A stretch of 64,000 bases of DNA from Mesorhizobium sp. CA8 (GTDB lineage: Bacteria; Pseudomonadota; Alphaproteobacteria; Rhizobiales; Rhizobiaceae): positions 124,001-188,000 of the forward strand of contig NZ_JAIUHG010000007.1 in the NCBI RefSeq assembly GCF_020164955.1, in the 5' to 3' direction. Both the position numbers and the translations under genes were made by a program. Position 1 is the first letter of the stretch, and the number at the start of each line of letters is the position of its first letter. Below are positions 9,137 to 19,912 of this stretch, in pieces. The notes under the pieces are model-generated. The model was not told where the DNA came from and made no database searches. It was given only the letters and a program-made list of their open reading frames with translations.

Positions 9137-10678
9137 ATGGATACGACGGCCCATCACGGCAAAGTAGACGAACGGCCCCCAACCTCGGCTCCTCGCCTGA
9201 CGCTCTCCGGCATCTCGAAAAGTTTTCCGGGCGTGCGCGCGCTGCACAATGTCAGCCTGTCGCTCTATCCGGGACAGGTGACGGCGCTGATCGGCGAGAA
9301 CGGCGCCGGCAAGTCGACGCTGGTCAAGATCATGACCGGCATCTACCAGCCCGATTCAGGCGAGATCGGCATCGACGGCCTGACCACGACGCTACCTAGC
9401 GCGCATGCCGCCTTCGGCCACGGCATCACCGCCATCCACCAGGAGACAGTGCTGTTCGACGATCTTTCGGTCGCCGAAAACATTTTTCTCGGCCATGCGC
9501 CGCGCACCCGCTTCGGCACCATCGATTGGCGCACTATGCGCAAGAACGCCCGCGAGGTGCTGGAGACGATGCGCGCCGGCCATATCGACGCTGACGCGCG
9601 GCTGAAGGACCTCGGCATCGCCAATAAGCATCTGGTGGCGGTGGCCCGCGCGATGTCGATCGACGCGCGCATCGTCATCATGGATGAGCCGACCGCGGCA
9701 CTTTCGATGAAGGAGATCGAGGAGCTTTTCCTGCTGATCGAATTCCTGAAGAGCGAAGGCAAGGCGGTGCTCTTCATCAGCCACAAGTTCGACGAGATCT
9801 ACCGCATCGCCGACCGCTACACCGTCTTCCGCGACGGCGAGATGGTGGGCGAAGGCCTGCTGAAAGATACCGGCCAGAACGAGATCGTGCGCATGATGGT
9901 CGGCCGCAACGTCGACCACATCTTCCCGCGGCGCGAGCCGAAGATCGGCGCGCCGGTGCTTTCCATCTCCGGCCTGTCGCACCCGACAGAGTTCGACGAC
10001 ATCGGCTTCGAATTGCGCAAGGGCGAGATCCTCGGCTTCTATGGACTGGTCGGCGCCGGGCGCAGCGAGGTGATGCAGGCGATCGCCGGCATCACCCGCA
10101 CCAGCCGGGGCGCGATTTCGCTCGACGGCAAGACGATCGCACCGAAATCGGCGGCGGATTCGATCGAGGCCGGCATCGTCTATGTGCCGGAAGAGCGCGG
10201 CAAACAGGGCGTGGTGATCGGCCTGCCCATCTTCCAGAACGTATCGCTGCCTTCGCTGAAGCGCACCTCGAAATCCGGCGTGCTGAGGCTGGCGGAAGAG
10301 TTTTCGCTCGCCCGCTCCTACACCGAGCGGCTTGATCTGCGCGCCTCATCGCTCAGCCAGGATGTCGGCACGCTTTCCGGCGGCAACCAGCAGAAAGTCG
10401 TTATCGCCAAATGGCTGGCCACCACGCCCAAGGTGATCATCCTCGACGAGCCGACCAAGGGCATCGACATCGGCTCCAAGGCCGCCGTGCACGGCTTCAT
10501 GGCCGAGCTGGTCGCGCAAGGCCTTTCGGTGATCATGGTGTCGTCGGAACTGCCCGAAATCCTCGGCATGTCGGACCGCGTCGTGGTCATGCGCGAGGGC
10601 CGCATCGCGGCCACCTATGACAATGAAGGGCTCGACGCCGAGACGCTGGTTCGGACGGCAGCGGGGATCGTGGCATGA
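9137..10678 (+). CDS. rhaT: Rhamnose ABC transporter, duplicated ATP-binding protein
   Basis: A 513-residue sugar-import ATPase of the RbsA/MglA class with two nucleotide-binding halves. The first has Walker [10 protein letters not shown] (about 53-61) and IVIMDEPT. The second has a degenerate Walker A GLVGAGRSE, a perfect signature LSGGNQQK (near 414) and VIILDEPTKGID. The ATG at 9137 is preferred; the open frame reaches back to 8951 only by reading through the repeat. No strong ribosome site is visible at 9137. It overlaps rhaP by ATGA at 10675, indicating translational coupling. Confidence 0.92.
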   Translation: MDTTAHHGKVDERPPTSAPRLTLSGISKSFPGVRALHNVSLSLYPGQVTALIGENGAGKSTLVKIMTGIYQPDSGEIGIDGLTTTLPSAHAAFGHGITAIHQETVLFDDLSVAENIFLGHAPRTRFGTIDWRTMRKNAREVLETMRAGHIDADARLKDLGIANKHLVAVARAMSIDARIVIMDEPTAALSMKEIEELFLLIEFLKSEGKAVLFISHKFDEIYRIADRYTVFRDGEMVGEGLLKDTGQNEIVRMMVGRNVDHIFPRREPKIGAPVLSISGLSHPTEFDDIGFELRKGEILGFYGLVGAGRSEVMQAIAGITRTSRGAISLDGKTIAPKSAADSIEAGIVYVPEERGKQGVVIGLPIFQNVSLPSLKRTSKSGVLRLAEEFSLARSYTERLDLRASSLSQDVGTLSGGNQQKVVIAKWLATTPKVIILDEPTKGIDIGSKAAVHGFMAELVAQGLSVIMVSSELPEILGMSDRVVVMREGRIAATYDNEGLDAETLVRTAAGIVA

Positions 10679-11652
10679 AAAGGTTCCTCAAATATCGCGA
10701 GATGTGGCTGCTGGCCGGCATCGTCGTGCTGGTTGGCCTGATCTCAACGCGCTTCCCAGGCTTCGCCGACCCGACCAATCTGCGCCAGGTGTTCAATGAC
10801 ACCTCGATCCTGATGATCCTGGCGCTGGGCCAGATGGTGGTCATCCTGACGCGCTCGATCGACCTGTCGATGGCGTCCAACCTCTGCTTCACCGGCATGG
10901 TGGTGGCTATGCTCAACGCCGCGCATCCCGCGATCCCGATCCCGGTGCTGATCGTCATCGCTCTTGCCGTCGGCCTGGTGCTTGGCGCCATCAACGGCTT
11001 CCTGGTCTGGCGGCTGAACATCCCGTCGATCGTGGTGACGCTGGGCACGCTCACCATCTATCGGGGAGCGACCTTCGTCGTCTCCGGCGGCGCCTGGGTC
11101 AATGCCGACCAGATGAGCCCCGACTTCATCAATTTCCAGCGCACCGCCTTCCTCGGCCTGCCAATGCTGTCCTGGATCGCGATCATCGTGATCGCGCTGT
11201 TCTTCCTGGTGATGACGCGCACGCAGATCGGCCGCTCGATCTACGCCATCGGCGTCAATCCGACCGCCTCGGTCTATGCCGGCATCGATGTCGGCCGCAC
11301 AAAATTCATCGTCTTTTGCATTTCCGGCATGATCGGCGGGCTCGCCGGATATCTGTGGATCTCGCGTTACGTGATCGCCTCGGTCGAAGTCGCCAACGGC
11401 TATGAGCTCAACATCATCGCCGCCTGCGTGATCGGCGGCATCTCGATGGCCGGCGGCATCGGCTCGGTCGGCGGCGCGGTGCTGGGCGCGCTGTTCCTTG
11501 GCATCATCTCCAACGCGCTGCCGGTCATCAACATCTCGCCCTTCTGGCAGATGGCGATTTCGGGCAGCGCCATCATCCTGGCCGTCGTGCTCAACGCACG
11601 CGGCGAGCGCCGGCAGGGCCGCATCATCCTGAGAAAGGCGGAAGCGGCATGA
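10675..11652 (+). CDS. rhaP: Rhamnose ABC transporter permease
   Basis: A 325-residue inner-membrane permease of the RbsC (BPD_transp_2) family with about eight to ten hydrophobic segments. Motifs include IDLSMASN near residue 60, [18 protein letters not shown] near 110, and a conserved loop [19 protein letters not shown] near 255. It overlaps rhaT and rhaQ by ATGA at each end. With RhaQ it forms the transmembrane channel that couples to RhaT. Confidence 0.92.
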   Translation: MKRFLKYREMWLLAGIVVLVGLISTRFPGFADPTNLRQVFNDTSILMILALGQMVVILTRSIDLSMASNLCFTGMVVAMLNAAHPAIPIPVLIVIALAVGLVLGAINGFLVWRLNIPSIVVTLGTLTIYRGATFVVSGGAWVNADQMSPDFINFQRTAFLGLPMLSWIAIIVIALFFLVMTRTQIGRSIYAIGVNPTASVYAGIDVGRTKFIVFCISGMIGGLAGYLWISRYVIASVEVANGYELNIIAACVIGGISMAGGIGSVGGAVLGALFLGIISNALPVINISPFWQMAISGSAIILAVVLNARGERRQGRIILRKAEAA

Positions 11653-12650
11653 CCGACACCCCTGCCCCGCGCCACATCCCAGACCGGCTCGACAAGCCGC
11701 TCTCCTCGGCGATCTTCTCCTGGGAGGCGCTGCTCGTCGTCATCGCGGTCCTCATCTTCGCGGTGAACAGTTTTGCTTCGCCCTATTTCCTCGATCCGTG
11801 GTCGCTGTCGGATCTGACCTTCAACTTCACCGAAAAGGGCCTGATCGCTTTAGCCATGGCGCTGCTGATCATTTCGGGCGAGGTCGATCTGTCGGTCGCG
11901 GCGATCGTTGCTTTAGCCTCGACGATGATGGGCATGGCCGTGCAGGCCGGCGCCGGAACGCCGGTGCTGATGGCGATCGGCATTGCCGTCGGGCTCGGCT
12001 GCGGCGCCTTCAACGGGCTGCTCGTCACCCGGCTCGGCCTGCCTTCCATAGTCGTCACCATCGGCACGATGAGCCTGTTCCGCGGCATCGCCTTCATCAT
12101 CCTCGGCGATCAGGCCTACAAGGGCTATCCGGAAAGCTTCGCCTTCTTCGGCCAGGGCTATGTCTGGTGGGTCTTCTCGTTCGAGCTGGCGCTGTTCCTC
12201 GTCGCGGCGCTGATCTACTGGTTCGTGCTGCACCGCACGAGCTTCGGCCGCCGCGTCTTCGCCATCGGCAACAACCCCGTCGCCTGCCAGTTCTCCGGCG
12301 TGCGCGTCGACCGCATCAAGTTCATCCTGTTCTGCCTGACCGGGCTGATGTCGGGCATCGCCTCGGTGCTGATCACCTCGCGGCTCGGCTCGACGCGACC
12401 GTCGATCGCGCAGGGCTACGAGCTCGAGGCGATCACCATGGTGGTGCTAGGGGGCGTGTCGATCCTCGGCGGCGCCGGCAGCATCCTTGGCGTCGTGCTA
12501 GCCGCCTTCATCATGGGGCTGGTGACGTTCGGCCTCGGACTGCTCAATGTACCCGGCATCGTCATGTCGATCTTCATCGGCCTGCTGCTGATCATCGTCA
12601 TTGCGCTGCCGATCGTCTGGCGGCGGCTGCGCGAGGGGCGCTTCGCCTGA
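11649..12650 (+). CDS. rhaQ: Rhamnose ABC transporter permease
   Basis: The second RbsC-family permease, 333 residues, with the paired motifs [33 protein letters not shown] and [14 protein letters not shown]. It has the same fold as RhaP but clearly different sequence, so the channel is a heterodimer. It starts within the rhaP stop (ATGA at 11649) and shares the TGATG junction at 12648-12652 with rhaU. All genes from rhaT to rhaK overlap, suggesting one transcript and coupled translation. Confidence 0.92.
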   Translation: MTDTPAPRHIPDRLDKPLSSAIFSWEALLVVIAVLIFAVNSFASPYFLDPWSLSDLTFNFTEKGLIALAMALLIISGEVDLSVAAIVALASTMMGMAVQAGAGTPVLMAIGIAVGLGCGAFNGLLVTRLGLPSIVVTIGTMSLFRGIAFIILGDQAYKGYPESFAFFGQGYVWWVFSFELALFLVAALIYWFVLHRTSFGRRVFAIGNNPVACQFSGVRVDRIKFILFCLTGLMSGIASVLITSRLGSTRPSIAQGYELEAITMVVLGGVSILGGAGSILGVVLAAFIMGLVTFGLGLLNVPGIVMSIFIGLLLIIVIALPIVWRRLREGRFA

Positions 12651-12964
12651 TGGATAAGTACGCCTTCAAGATGAAGCTCAATCCCGGCATGAAGGCCGAA
12701 TACAAGCGCCGCCATGACGAGATCTGGCCCGAGCTGGTCGCGCTGCTGAGAGAGGCCGGCATCTCCGACTATTCGATCCATCTCGACGAGGAGACCAATA
12801 TCCTGTTCGGGGTGCTGTGGCGCCGCGATGACCACGGCATGGCCGATCTTCCGAAGCACCCGGTGATGCAGCGCTGGTGGGCGCATATGGCCGACCTCAT
12901 GGAGACCAAACCCGACAACGAGCCGGTGGCGGTACCGCTGGAAACCGTGTTCCATATGGCATGA
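12650..12964 (+). CDS. rhaU: L-rhamnose mutarotase
   Basis: A 104-residue protein of the RhaM/RhaU family, which interconverts alpha and beta anomers of L-rhamnose so the sugar can enter the pathway. Family features visible are the opening [20 protein letters not shown] with its conserved His, [13 protein letters not shown], and the closing tryptophan pair [12 protein letters not shown]. Length matches E. coli RhaM. Its ATG overlaps the rhaQ stop and its TGA overlaps the rhaK start. Confidence 0.93.
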   Translation: MDKYAFKMKLNPGMKAEYKRRHDEIWPELVALLREAGISDYSIHLDEETNILFGVLWRRDDHGMADLPKHPVMQRWWAHMADLMETKPDNEPVAVPLETVFHMA

Positions 12965-14319
12965 TCGTCGCCGTCATCGATATTGGCAAGACCAACGCCA
13001 AGGTGGCGCTTGTCGATCTCGCGACCCTGAGCGAGATCGCGCTGCGCCGTATCGCCAACGCGCCAGTGCGGCAAGCGCCCTATCCGCATCACGATGTCGA
13101 GGCGCTGTGGACGTTCATCCTGAACAGCCTTGCCGATCTCAACCGCGAAGGGCGGATCGATGCGATATCGATCACCACGCATGGCGCGACCGGCGCGCTG
13201 GTCGACGGCTCAGGCGAACTGGTGCTGCCTGTGCTCGATTACGAATTCGACGGCCCCGACCAGCTTGCGGCCGATTATAACGCCGTGCGTCCGCCCTTCG
13301 GCGAAACAGGCACGCCGCGGCTGCCGATCGGCCTCAATCTCGGCGCGCAATTCTTCTGGCAGCAGAAGCGTTTCCCGGCGGAATTCACCAGGGCCGCCGC
13401 GATGCTGATGTATCCGCAATATTGGGCGCTGCGGCTGACCGGCGTCGCCGCCAATGAGCTGACCTCGCTCGGCTGCCACACCGATCTCTGGAATCCCTGG
13501 ACATCCGATTACTCGTCGCTGGTAGACCAGATGGGCTGGCGCCGGCTGATGGCGCCGGTACGGCCGGCAAAGGACCGGCTTGGTCCAATCCTGCCGGAGC
13601 TGGCTCGGCGGACGGGGCTCGATCCCCAGACGCCGGTGTTCTGCGGGCTGCACGATTCCAACGCCTCGCTGCTGCCGCACTTGCTGTCCGACCGACCGCC
13701 CTTCTCGGTTGTTTCGACCGGCACATGGGTGGTGTCGATGGCGGTCGGCGGCAGGAGGGTGGAGCTCGATGCGGCGCGCGACACGCTGGTCAATGTCAAT
13801 GCACTCGGCGATCCGGTGCCGTCGGCGCGTTTCATGGGCGGACGCGAGTTTTCGCTGCTGACCGAGGGCCAGCCACAGGAATGGAGCGAAGCCGATGCCA
13901 CCGCCGTTCTGGCGCGGCAGGTGTTGCTGCTGCCTTCCACTCAACAGGGCTCCGGGCCATTTCCGCATCGCGACGCACAGTGGCTCAATGCCGACGACTT
14001 GAGCACGGGCCAGCGCTTCGCCGCCATCTCGTTCTATCTGGCGCTGATGACCGCGACCTGTCTCGAACTGATCGGCGGCGAAGGACCGACGATTGTCGAA
14101 GGGCCCTTCGCGCAGAACCGGCTCTTCATCCGAATGCTGGCGACGGCGGCGGAGCGGCCGGTCATCGCATCGGAGACCTCGACGGGGACCAGCATCGGCG
14201 CCGCGCTGCTGGCGTCAGATGGCGCTACCGTTTTGAGCAAAGGCGAACGCACCGGGCCTCCGGCCGAGCACGCCTGGCGCGATTATGTAAGGGCGTGGCA
14301 GTTGGCCGTTCAGACGTAA
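12961..14319 (+). CDS. rhaK: Rhamnulokinase-type FGGY sugar kinase
   Basis: A 452-residue FGGY-family kinase. The N-terminal ATPase fold begins [13 protein letters not shown]; the phosphate-binding threonine region is [10 protein letters not shown]; the second half has [10 protein letters not shown] and [12 protein letters not shown] with the likely catalytic Asp. The ATG at 12961 overlaps the rhaU stop. By known biology of the R. leguminosarum homologue it phosphorylates rhamnulose and is also needed for uptake by the RhaSTPQ importer; neither can be read from sequence alone. It is the last gene of the operon and is followed by a mosaic repeat. Confidence 0.9.
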   Translation: MIVAVIDIGKTNAKVALVDLATLSEIALRRIANAPVRQAPYPHHDVEALWTFILNSLADLNREGRIDAISITTHGATGALVDGSGELVLPVLDYEFDGPDQLAADYNAVRPPFGETGTPRLPIGLNLGAQFFWQQKRFPAEFTRAAAMLMYPQYWALRLTGVAANELTSLGCHTDLWNPWTSDYSSLVDQMGWRRLMAPVRPAKDRLGPILPELARRTGLDPQTPVFCGLHDSNASLLPHLLSDRPPFSVVSTGTWVVSMAVGGRRVELDAARDTLVNVNALGDPVPSARFMGGREFSLLTEGQPQEWSEADATAVLARQVLLLPSTQQGSGPFPHRDAQWLNADDLSTGQRFAAISFYLALMTATCLELIGGEGPTIVEGPFAQNRLFIRMLATAAERPVIASETSTGTSIGAALLASDGATVLSKGERTGPPAEHAWRDYVRAWQLAVQT

Positions 14320-14344
14320 CCGACCATTGACTGGTTAGCGCCGC

Positions 14345-14513
14345 GCCTCATTGCCCTGCCGGGTATTTCTCCCCGGATAGTGACGGAGAGAAAGACGCTC
14401 TCCTTGCACTTTTCGCCGATCGCCAGCGTTGCAGAATGGGTGCTGGCATTGCGGCCAGCTCCCGTCTCCCCGTTCAACGGGGAGAAGGTGCCGGCAGGCG
14501 GATGAGGGGCAGC
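14345..14513. repeat. RIME-like intergenic mosaic repeat, copy 4 (diverged or interrupted)
   Basis: The left half CGCCTCATTGCCCTGCCGGG..TTCTCCCCG and the right half CTCCCCGTTCAACGGGGAG..GGATGAGGGGCAGCGCC are separated by about 60 bases of unrelated sequence. It lies between the convergent rhaK and dadA genes and could act as a two-way terminator. Confidence 0.65.
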
Positions 14514-14538
14514 GCCAAGCTCGGCAATTAAAGACCTC

Positions 14539-15795
14539 TCAGCGCGCCGTCCCGTAAAGCAGTCCCCGCGGGTCGATCTGCGGCTTGCGGCCGGCGACGA
14601 CGTCGGCCAGGAACTGTCCCGAGCCGCAGGCCATGGTCCAACCGACATGGCCGTGGCCGGTGTCGAGATAGAGGTTGCGGTATTTCGCCTGGCCGATGAC
14701 CGGCACCGAATTCGGCATCATCGGCCGCAGGCCGGCCCAGAGCACGGCCTTCTTCTCGTCGAAGGCGCCGGGGAAAAGATCCTTGCCGGTTTCCAGGATG
14801 GTCCTGAAATCACCCGGCTTGAAGCTGCGGTCGAAGCCGGTGAATTCGGCCGTCGAGGACATACGCAGACGATTGCCGAGCCTCGAATAGCCGATCAGCC
14901 GGTCCTCGTCGGCGCCGCCCATGGTCGGCCCCTTGCTCTCGTCCTCGAGCGGGATGGTGGCGGTGTAACCTTTCACCGGGTAGACCGGCAGGTCGATGCC
15001 GTAGCGGCGGCCGAGCAGGCCGCTTTCCGGCCCCATGGAGATGACGATGGCGTCGCCGGTGACCGGCCCGGCCGAGGTCATGACGGCGCGCACCTGGTCG
15101 CCCTCGATGTCGAGGCCCTGGATCGTCGTGCCGAACAGGAATTTGACGCCGAGCTTCTCGGCTGCATGCGCGGCGAGCTTGTCGGTGAACTGCTTGGAAT
15201 CGCCGGTCTGATCGATCGGCGAATAGATGCCGCCGGCGATCTTTTCCTTAACGCCGGCGAGGCCCGGTTCCAGCTCGACCAGACGCTCGCGGCCGACGAT
15301 CTCGATCGGCAGGCCGCGCTCGCCGAGGTAGCGGTAATTGTCGGTGCCGGTGTCGAGGCTCTTTTGCGAGCGGAAGAAGTAGAGAATGCCCTTCTTGCAC
15401 TCGTCGTAATGGATGCCGGTCTCCTCCGACAGTTGATTGATGCAGTCGCGAGAATGGAGCGCGAGCCTGAGCTTGACGTCGGTGTTGGCGCGTAGCCGCG
15501 TCACGGTGCATTCGCGCAGGAAGCGCAGGCTCCAGGCATAGAAATAGGGATCGAGGCGCAGCCTGACCTTGATGCCGAGATCATGGTTCCAGAGCGCGCG
15601 CAGGAAGGTCTTCAGCGCGGCGGGCGAAGCCCAGGCGGTGGCATCGCCGGGCGACACCAGGCCGGCATTTGACTGGCTGGTGCCGCGCGCCGCCGTTTCG
15701 TGGCGCTCGATCACCGTCACCTCGTGACCGTCCCTTGCCAGATAATAGGCGGCCGCCGTGCCAACCACGCCGGCGCCGAGAACCAAGACCTTCAT
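14539..15795 (-). CDS. dadA: D-amino acid dehydrogenase small subunit (FAD-dependent)
   Basis: A 418-residue DAO-family flavoenzyme. It begins with the FAD-binding Rossmann motif VLGAGVVGTAAAYYLARDG followed by the ERH acidic end, and it ends with the second FAD contact DTGHGHVGWTMACGSG (about 375-390). It resembles DadA, which oxidises D-alanine and other D-amino acids to keto acids and passes electrons to the respiratory chain. GAGGGAA lies just before the ATG. No alanine racemase or Lrp-type regulator is adjacent, so the substrate is not fixed by context. Confidence 0.87.
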   Translation of the reverse strand: MKVLVLGAGVVGTAAAYYLARDGHEVTVIERHETAARGTSQSNAGLVSPGDATAWASPAALKTFLRALWNHDLGIKVRLRLDPYFYAWSLRFLRECTVTRLRANTDVKLRLALHSRDCINQLSEETGIHYDECKKGILYFFRSQKSLDTGTDNYRYLGERGLPIEIVGRERLVELEPGLAGVKEKIAGGIYSPIDQTGDSKQFTDKLAAHAAEKLGVKFLFGTTIQGLDIEGDQVRAVMTSAGPVTGDAIVISMGPESGLLGRRYGIDLPVYPVKGYTATIPLEDESKGPTMGGADEDRLIGYSRLGNRLRMSSTAEFTGFDRSFKPGDFRTILETGKDLFPGAFDEKKAVLWAGLRPMMPNSVPVIGQAKYRNLYLDTGHGHVGWTMACGSGQFLADVVAGRKPQIDPRGLLYGTAR

Positions 15796-15892
15796 GCCGT
15801 TCCCTCATTGCGGCGGCGCACGCCTTTGGGCGCCGCTGAATGGGTTCTCAATACCGTGTACGGACGCGCCGGACGAGCCCTTGGCCCAACAG

Positions 15893-16888
15893 TCAGCTTC
15901 TGATGGAGTTCTTGGTCGTCAGAATCCGTTCCCAGGCCAGCGCGTCGTTGACGATCAGGTCGAGATCGTCACGCTTCGGCGTCCAGCCGAGTTCCTTGCG
16001 GGCAAGCTCGGAATTGGCGACCACGGCGGCGGCGTCGCCCGGCCGGCGGTCCCCCATGCGCACATGGAAGTCATGGCCGAAGGCGCGGCGCACGCTGTCG
16101 ATCACCTCGAGCACCGAATAGCCGTGGCTATAGCCGCAATTGGCGACGAGACTCCCGCCGCCATCGCGCAGCCGCTGCAGCGCCAGCCGGTGCGCGGCGG
16201 CGAGATCGCTGACATGGATGTAGTCGCGCATGCAGGTGCCGTCCGGCGTCGAATAATCGGTGCCGAAGACCTGCATGAAGGGGCGCTTGCCGAGCGCGGT
16301 CTCGCAGGCGACCTTGATCAGATGCGTGGCGCCGGGGGTCGACTGTCCCGTGCGGCCCTTCGGATCGGCGCCGGCGACGTTGAAATAACGCAGCGCCGTG
16401 TAGCGGATGTCGTGCGCCAGCGCCGCGTCGCGCAGCATCCATTCGCTCATCAGCTTGGAGAGGCCGTAAGGCGATTCCGGCGCAAGGCGGGCATCCTCGC
16501 GCACCGGTTCCAGTCCGGCGCCGCCATAGACGGCAGCGGTGGAGGAGAAGATGAAGTGCGGCACGCCTTCACGCACCGCGGTTTCGATCAGCGTGCGGGT
16601 CTTGCAGGTGTTGTTTTCGTAATAGCCGAGCGGGTCGGCGACCGATTCCGGGACGACGATCGAGCCGGCGAAGTGGATGATGGCGTCGACCTTGTTGTCG
16701 CGGATGATCCGGCCGACCAGGTCGCGGTCGGCGACGTCGCCGACGGTGAGCCTTGCTTCCGGGGCGACCGCCCATTCAAAGCCGGTGGAGAGCCGGTCGA
16801 GCACCACGACGCTCTCGCCGGCGTCCAGCAGCTCCCAAACCATGTGGCTGCCGATATAACCGGCACCGCCTGTCACCAAAACCGTCAT
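15893..16888 (-). CDS. galE: UDP-glucose 4-epimerase
   Basis: A 331-residue extended short-chain dehydrogenase: NAD motif VTGGAGYIGSH at the N-terminus, SSTAAVYGG with the catalytic Ser, and YGLSK with catalytic Tyr and Lys near 147-151. It interconverts UDP-glucose and UDP-galactose for surface polysaccharides. Two start codons are adjacent; the second (16888) is favoured because GAGG sits six bases upstream, the first (16891) being too close. It diverges from hemA. Confidence 0.9.
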   Translation of the reverse strand: MTVLVTGGAGYIGSHMVWELLDAGESVVVLDRLSTGFEWAVAPEARLTVGDVADRDLVGRIIRDNKVDAIIHFAGSIVVPESVADPLGYYENNTCKTRTLIETAVREGVPHFIFSSTAAVYGGAGLEPVREDARLAPESPYGLSKLMSEWMLRDAALAHDIRYTALRYFNVAGADPKGRTGQSTPGATHLIKVACETALGKRPFMQVFGTDYSTPDGTCMRDYIHVSDLAAAHRLALQRLRDGGGSLVANCGYSHGYSVLEVIDSVRRAFGHDFHVRMGDRRPGDAAAVVANSELARKELGWTPKRDDLDLIVNDALAWERILTTKNSIRS

Positions 16889-17164
16889 CATCTACCTCGC
16901 TGGTCAAGATTTATCGGAAACTGTCTCAACAGCCACCATGCTGGAAAACCCGCCGCAAGCCCACTAGCCTCCCTATGTTAAGTCCGTAACAGTTCGTCGC
17001 GCCCGAGGCATCGTACTGAAACCAAACTGCTTCAAACAGCCGGGAATAGGCCACGATCCGGCATCGTTAGGAACAGGGCACGGGCGTGGCATTTTGACCG
17101 GTTGGGCGCGGTGGACGCGGCATGGGGCAGTGATTATGATCCGGCCCAAAATTGGGAAGTCGAC
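16889..17164. other. Divergent galE / hemA intergenic region
   Basis: No further gene is seen in this 276-bp gap, which must hold the promoters of both galE and hemA. A weak ribosome-like GGGAAG lies 8-9 bases before the hemA ATG. I see no convincing FNR/FixK-type palindrome of the kind known at some rhizobial hemA promoters. Confidence 0.4.
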
Positions 17165-18442
17165 ATGGACTATCAGCGGTTCTTCGAGGATGCGATCGAC
17201 CAGCTCCACGCCGAGCGTCGCTACCGCGTTTTCGCCGACCTGGAACGCATCGTGGGCAAGTTCCCGCGCGCCATCTGGCGTTCCAACGGCCGCGCCCAGG
17301 AAATCACCGTGTGGTGCTCCAATGACTATCTCGGCATGGGCCAGAACGCCGATGTGATTGCCGCCTTCCAGACCGCGGCCAGCAAGATGGGCTCGGGCGC
17401 CGGCGGCACCCGCAACATCTCCGGTACCTCGAACCCTTTGGTCGAGCTCGAGCAGGAGCTCGCCGATCTGCATGACAAGGAAGCGGCGCTCGTCTTCACC
17501 TCGGGCTTCGTCTCCAACGAGGCCTCGATCTCGACCATCGCGCGGCTCCTGCCCAACTGCCTGATCATTTCGGACGAGCTCAACCATGCCTCGATGATCG
17601 AAGGCGTGCGCCGCTCGGGCGCGGAAAAGAAGATTTTCCGCCACAACGATGTCGCGCATCTGGAAAGCTTGCTACAGGCAGCCGGGCGCGAACGCGCCAA
17701 GCTGATCGTCTTCGAAAGCGTCTATTCGATGGACGGCGATATCGCGCCGATCAAGCAGATCGTCGAGCTCGCCGAACGCTACAACGCCATGACCTATATC
17801 GACGAGGTCCATGCGGTGGGCATGTACGGACCGCGCGGCGGCGGCATCACCGAGCGCGAAGGCCTGGCCGACCGCATCGACATCATCGAGGGCACATTGG
17901 CCAAGGCCTTCGGCACGCTGGGCGGTTACATCGCCGGCACCAACGCCGTCATCGACGCGGTGCGCTCATATGCGCCGGGCTTCATCTTCACCACCGCGCT
18001 GCCGCCGGCGATCGCGGCGGCCGCAACGACCTCGATCCGTCACCTCAAGCGCTCGCAGGCCGAGCGCGACGCCCAGCAGCGCCAGGCGGCGCGCACCAAA
18101 CAGGTGCTTGCCGCGGCCGGGCTGCCGGTGATGGACTCGGCCACGCATATCGTGCCGGTGCTGGTCGGCGATCCCGAGCTTTGCAAGATGGCCAGCGACC
18201 GTCTGCTCGGCGTACACGGCATCTATATCCAGCCGATCAACTATCCGACGGTGCCGCGCGGCACCGAGCGGCTGCGCATCACGCCGACGCCGTTCCATTC
18301 GGACGCGCTGATCGCCGAGCTGCAGGACGCGCTGGTCGAGACCTGGGATGCGCTGGGCATTCCCTATGCCAGCTCCGGCCGTCCCGCCGTCGCCAAGAGC
18401 GACCGGATCATTCCGCTGCTGGTGCCGAAGTCAGGCGGCTGA
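17165..18442 (+). CDS. hemA: 5-aminolevulinate synthase
   Basis: A 425-residue alpha-oxoamine synthase that makes 5-aminolevulinate from glycine and succinyl-CoA, the first step of heme synthesis in alphaproteobacteria (Shemin route). Motifs: [13 protein letters not shown], HxD-like [23 protein letters not shown], and the PLP-lysine segment [13 protein letters not shown] (Lys near 247). MDYQRFF is the usual start for the family; the frame extends upstream to 17102 without a better signal. The gene stands alone, as is common in Rhizobiales. Confidence 0.95.
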   Translation: MDYQRFFEDAIDQLHAERRYRVFADLERIVGKFPRAIWRSNGRAQEITVWCSNDYLGMGQNADVIAAFQTAASKMGSGAGGTRNISGTSNPLVELEQELADLHDKEAALVFTSGFVSNEASISTIARLLPNCLIISDELNHASMIEGVRRSGAEKKIFRHNDVAHLESLLQAAGRERAKLIVFESVYSMDGDIAPIKQIVELAERYNAMTYIDEVHAVGMYGPRGGGITEREGLADRIDIIEGTLAKAFGTLGGYIAGTNAVIDAVRSYAPGFIFTTALPPAIAAAATTSIRHLKRSQAERDAQQRQAARTKQVLAAAGLPVMDSATHIVPVLVGDPELCKMASDRLLGVHGIYIQPINYPTVPRGTERLRITPTPFHSDALIAELQDALVETWDALGIPYASSGRPAVAKSDRIIPLLVPKSGG

Positions 18443-18642
18443 AGCCGTTTGAAACTCTACTCCGGTGGCCACCTGCTCAGCTTTCTGCGCTTCCGGTGCT
18501 CACGGACCTGAATGTCCGCTGCGCTCCGGCCTTCGCCGGCCGAAGCACCCATAAGCACCTCCGCCTTTGAAGGCTACGGCCGGCGTAGGCCGGTGCACCA
18601 GCCGACTCGCCAGAGCGAGTTTCAATCCGGCTTCAGGGCGAT
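18443..18642. other. Hairpin-rich intergenic stretch between convergent hemA and an aminotransferase
   Basis: Short inverted repeats such as CCGGCCTTCGCCGGCC and CGGCCGGCGTAGGCCGG are visible. They probably help end both convergent transcripts. No reading frame here is convincing. Confidence 0.4.
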
Positions 18643-19809
18643 TCACACCGTCTTCGTCCATTTCGCCAGGCGATGCGCCGCTTCCTCGAGTTGATCGAGG
18701 CGGCGGTGGAAGCATAGCCTGAGGAAGGCTTCGCCGCCGGGGCCGAAGGCGGTGCCGGGCGCCAGGCCGACATTGGCGTTGTCGACGATGTCGAAGGCGG
18801 CTTTTCGAGCATCGGTAAGGCCGTCAATCCTGAAGAACAGGTAGAAGGCGCCCTGCGGCACGGCGAACCGCGCCTTGCCGGTTTCGCCAATGATGCCGCA
18901 GACGAGGTCGCGTGCCGCCCGCGCGCGCTCCACCTGTTCGGCGATGAAGCCGTCACCCTCATCGAGGGCGGCGACCGCGCCGCGCTGCATGAACTGCGCG
19001 ACGCCCGAGGTCGAGTACTGGATCAGGTTCTCGAACACCTGCTGCAAGGCGGGATGGGTCTTGATCCAGCCGACACGCCAGCCGGTCATGGCCCAGTTCT
19101 TGGAGAAGCTGTTGACGAACAGGATACGGTCCTCGGGCGTGGCGATGTCGAGGAAGGACGGCGCGCGGCCATGGCCGTAGTGGAACAGCGAATAGATCTC
19201 GTCGGCAATGATCCACAGGCCCTTCTGGCGGGCGAGATCGAGGATCGCCTGGAGCGTCTCCTTGTCGGCGGTCCAGCCGGTCGGGTTGGACGGCGTGTTG
19301 ATGAACAGAAGCTTCGTGCGCGGCGTGATCGCCGCTGCGATCTTGTCGACGTCGCAGGACCAGCCATTGCTGGACTGGTCGAGAGTAACCGGCACCGGCA
19401 CGGCGCCCGCCACGCCGGCGGCCGCAGCGAAATTCGGCCAGGCGGGCGAGAGATAGATCACCTCGTCGCCGCTGCCGGCGATCGCGTCGATGGCCAACTG
19501 GATGGCATGCATGCCGGATCCGGTGACGATGAACTCTTCCTCGGCGAAGGTCTTGCCAAAATGCCTGGCGTAGTAACGGGCGAGCGCCTGCCTGAGCGCG
19601 GGAATGCCCTTCTGCCAGGTGTAGAACGTCTCGCCGTCGGCCAGTCCCTTGGCGGCGGCATCGCTGATGAAGGAAGGCGTCGGCAGGTCCCCCTCGCCGG
19701 CCCAGAGCGGGATCAGGCCTTCGCGCAGGCGGCCATGATTGATGACGGCGACGATGCCGCTTTCGGGCGCAGCGCGGGCTTCCGCGCGCAAGGTCTCGAT
19801 AAGGGTCAT
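18643..19809 (-). CDS. PLP-dependent aminotransferase, class I/II
   Basis: A 388-residue fold-type I aminotransferase: GEGDLPTP, TGSGMHAIQ, NTPSNPTGW with the substrate-binding Asn, DEIYSLF, and the PLP-lysine segment SFSKNWAMTGWRVG (Lys near 235). It belongs to the aspartate/aromatic/arginine-pyruvate aminotransferase group, but the amino-group donor cannot be told from sequence or context. The ATG at 19809 is used because the family fold begins directly after it; the upstream extension reads through the mscL terminator. No strong ribosome site is seen. Confidence 0.85.
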   Translation of the reverse strand: MTLIETLRAEARAAPESGIVAVINHGRLREGLIPLWAGEGDLPTPSFISDAAAKGLADGETFYTWQKGIPALRQALARYYARHFGKTFAEEEFIVTGSGMHAIQLAIDAIAGSGDEVIYLSPAWPNFAAAAGVAGAVPVPVTLDQSSNGWSCDVDKIAAAITPRTKLLFINTPSNPTGWTADKETLQAILDLARQKGLWIIADEIYSLFHYGHGRAPSFLDIATPEDRILFVNSFSKNWAMTGWRVGWIKTHPALQQVFENLIQYSTSGVAQFMQRGAVAALDEGDGFIAEQVERARAARDLVCGIIGETGKARFAVPQGAFYLFFRIDGLTDARKAAFDIVDNANVGLAPGTAFGPGGEAFLRLCFHRRLDQLEEAAHRLAKWTKTV

Positions 19810-19864
19810 GGGCAAAATCCGTATTCGTCTCGTGAGCGCTCTTACCAGATCCCCAAACGGAAAA

Positions 19865-19890
19865 CCCCGGCCGCAGGGGGCCGGGGCTTT
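19865..19890 (-). terminator. Rho-independent terminator after mscL
   Basis: A perfect 8-bp stem, CCCCGGCC (19865-19872) with GGCCGGGG (19879-19886), and a 6-base loop. Read on the minus strand it is followed by TTTT. It lies 23 bases past the mscL stop and before the aminotransferase. Confidence 0.8.
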
Positions 19891-19912
19891 GGTCCAGAGC
19901 ACCCGCTCCGCG

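Noticed and set aside
14647..15495. A 282-codon plus-strand frame opposite dadA
   Set aside because: Antisense shadow of a clear FAD enzyme; no recognisable motif.
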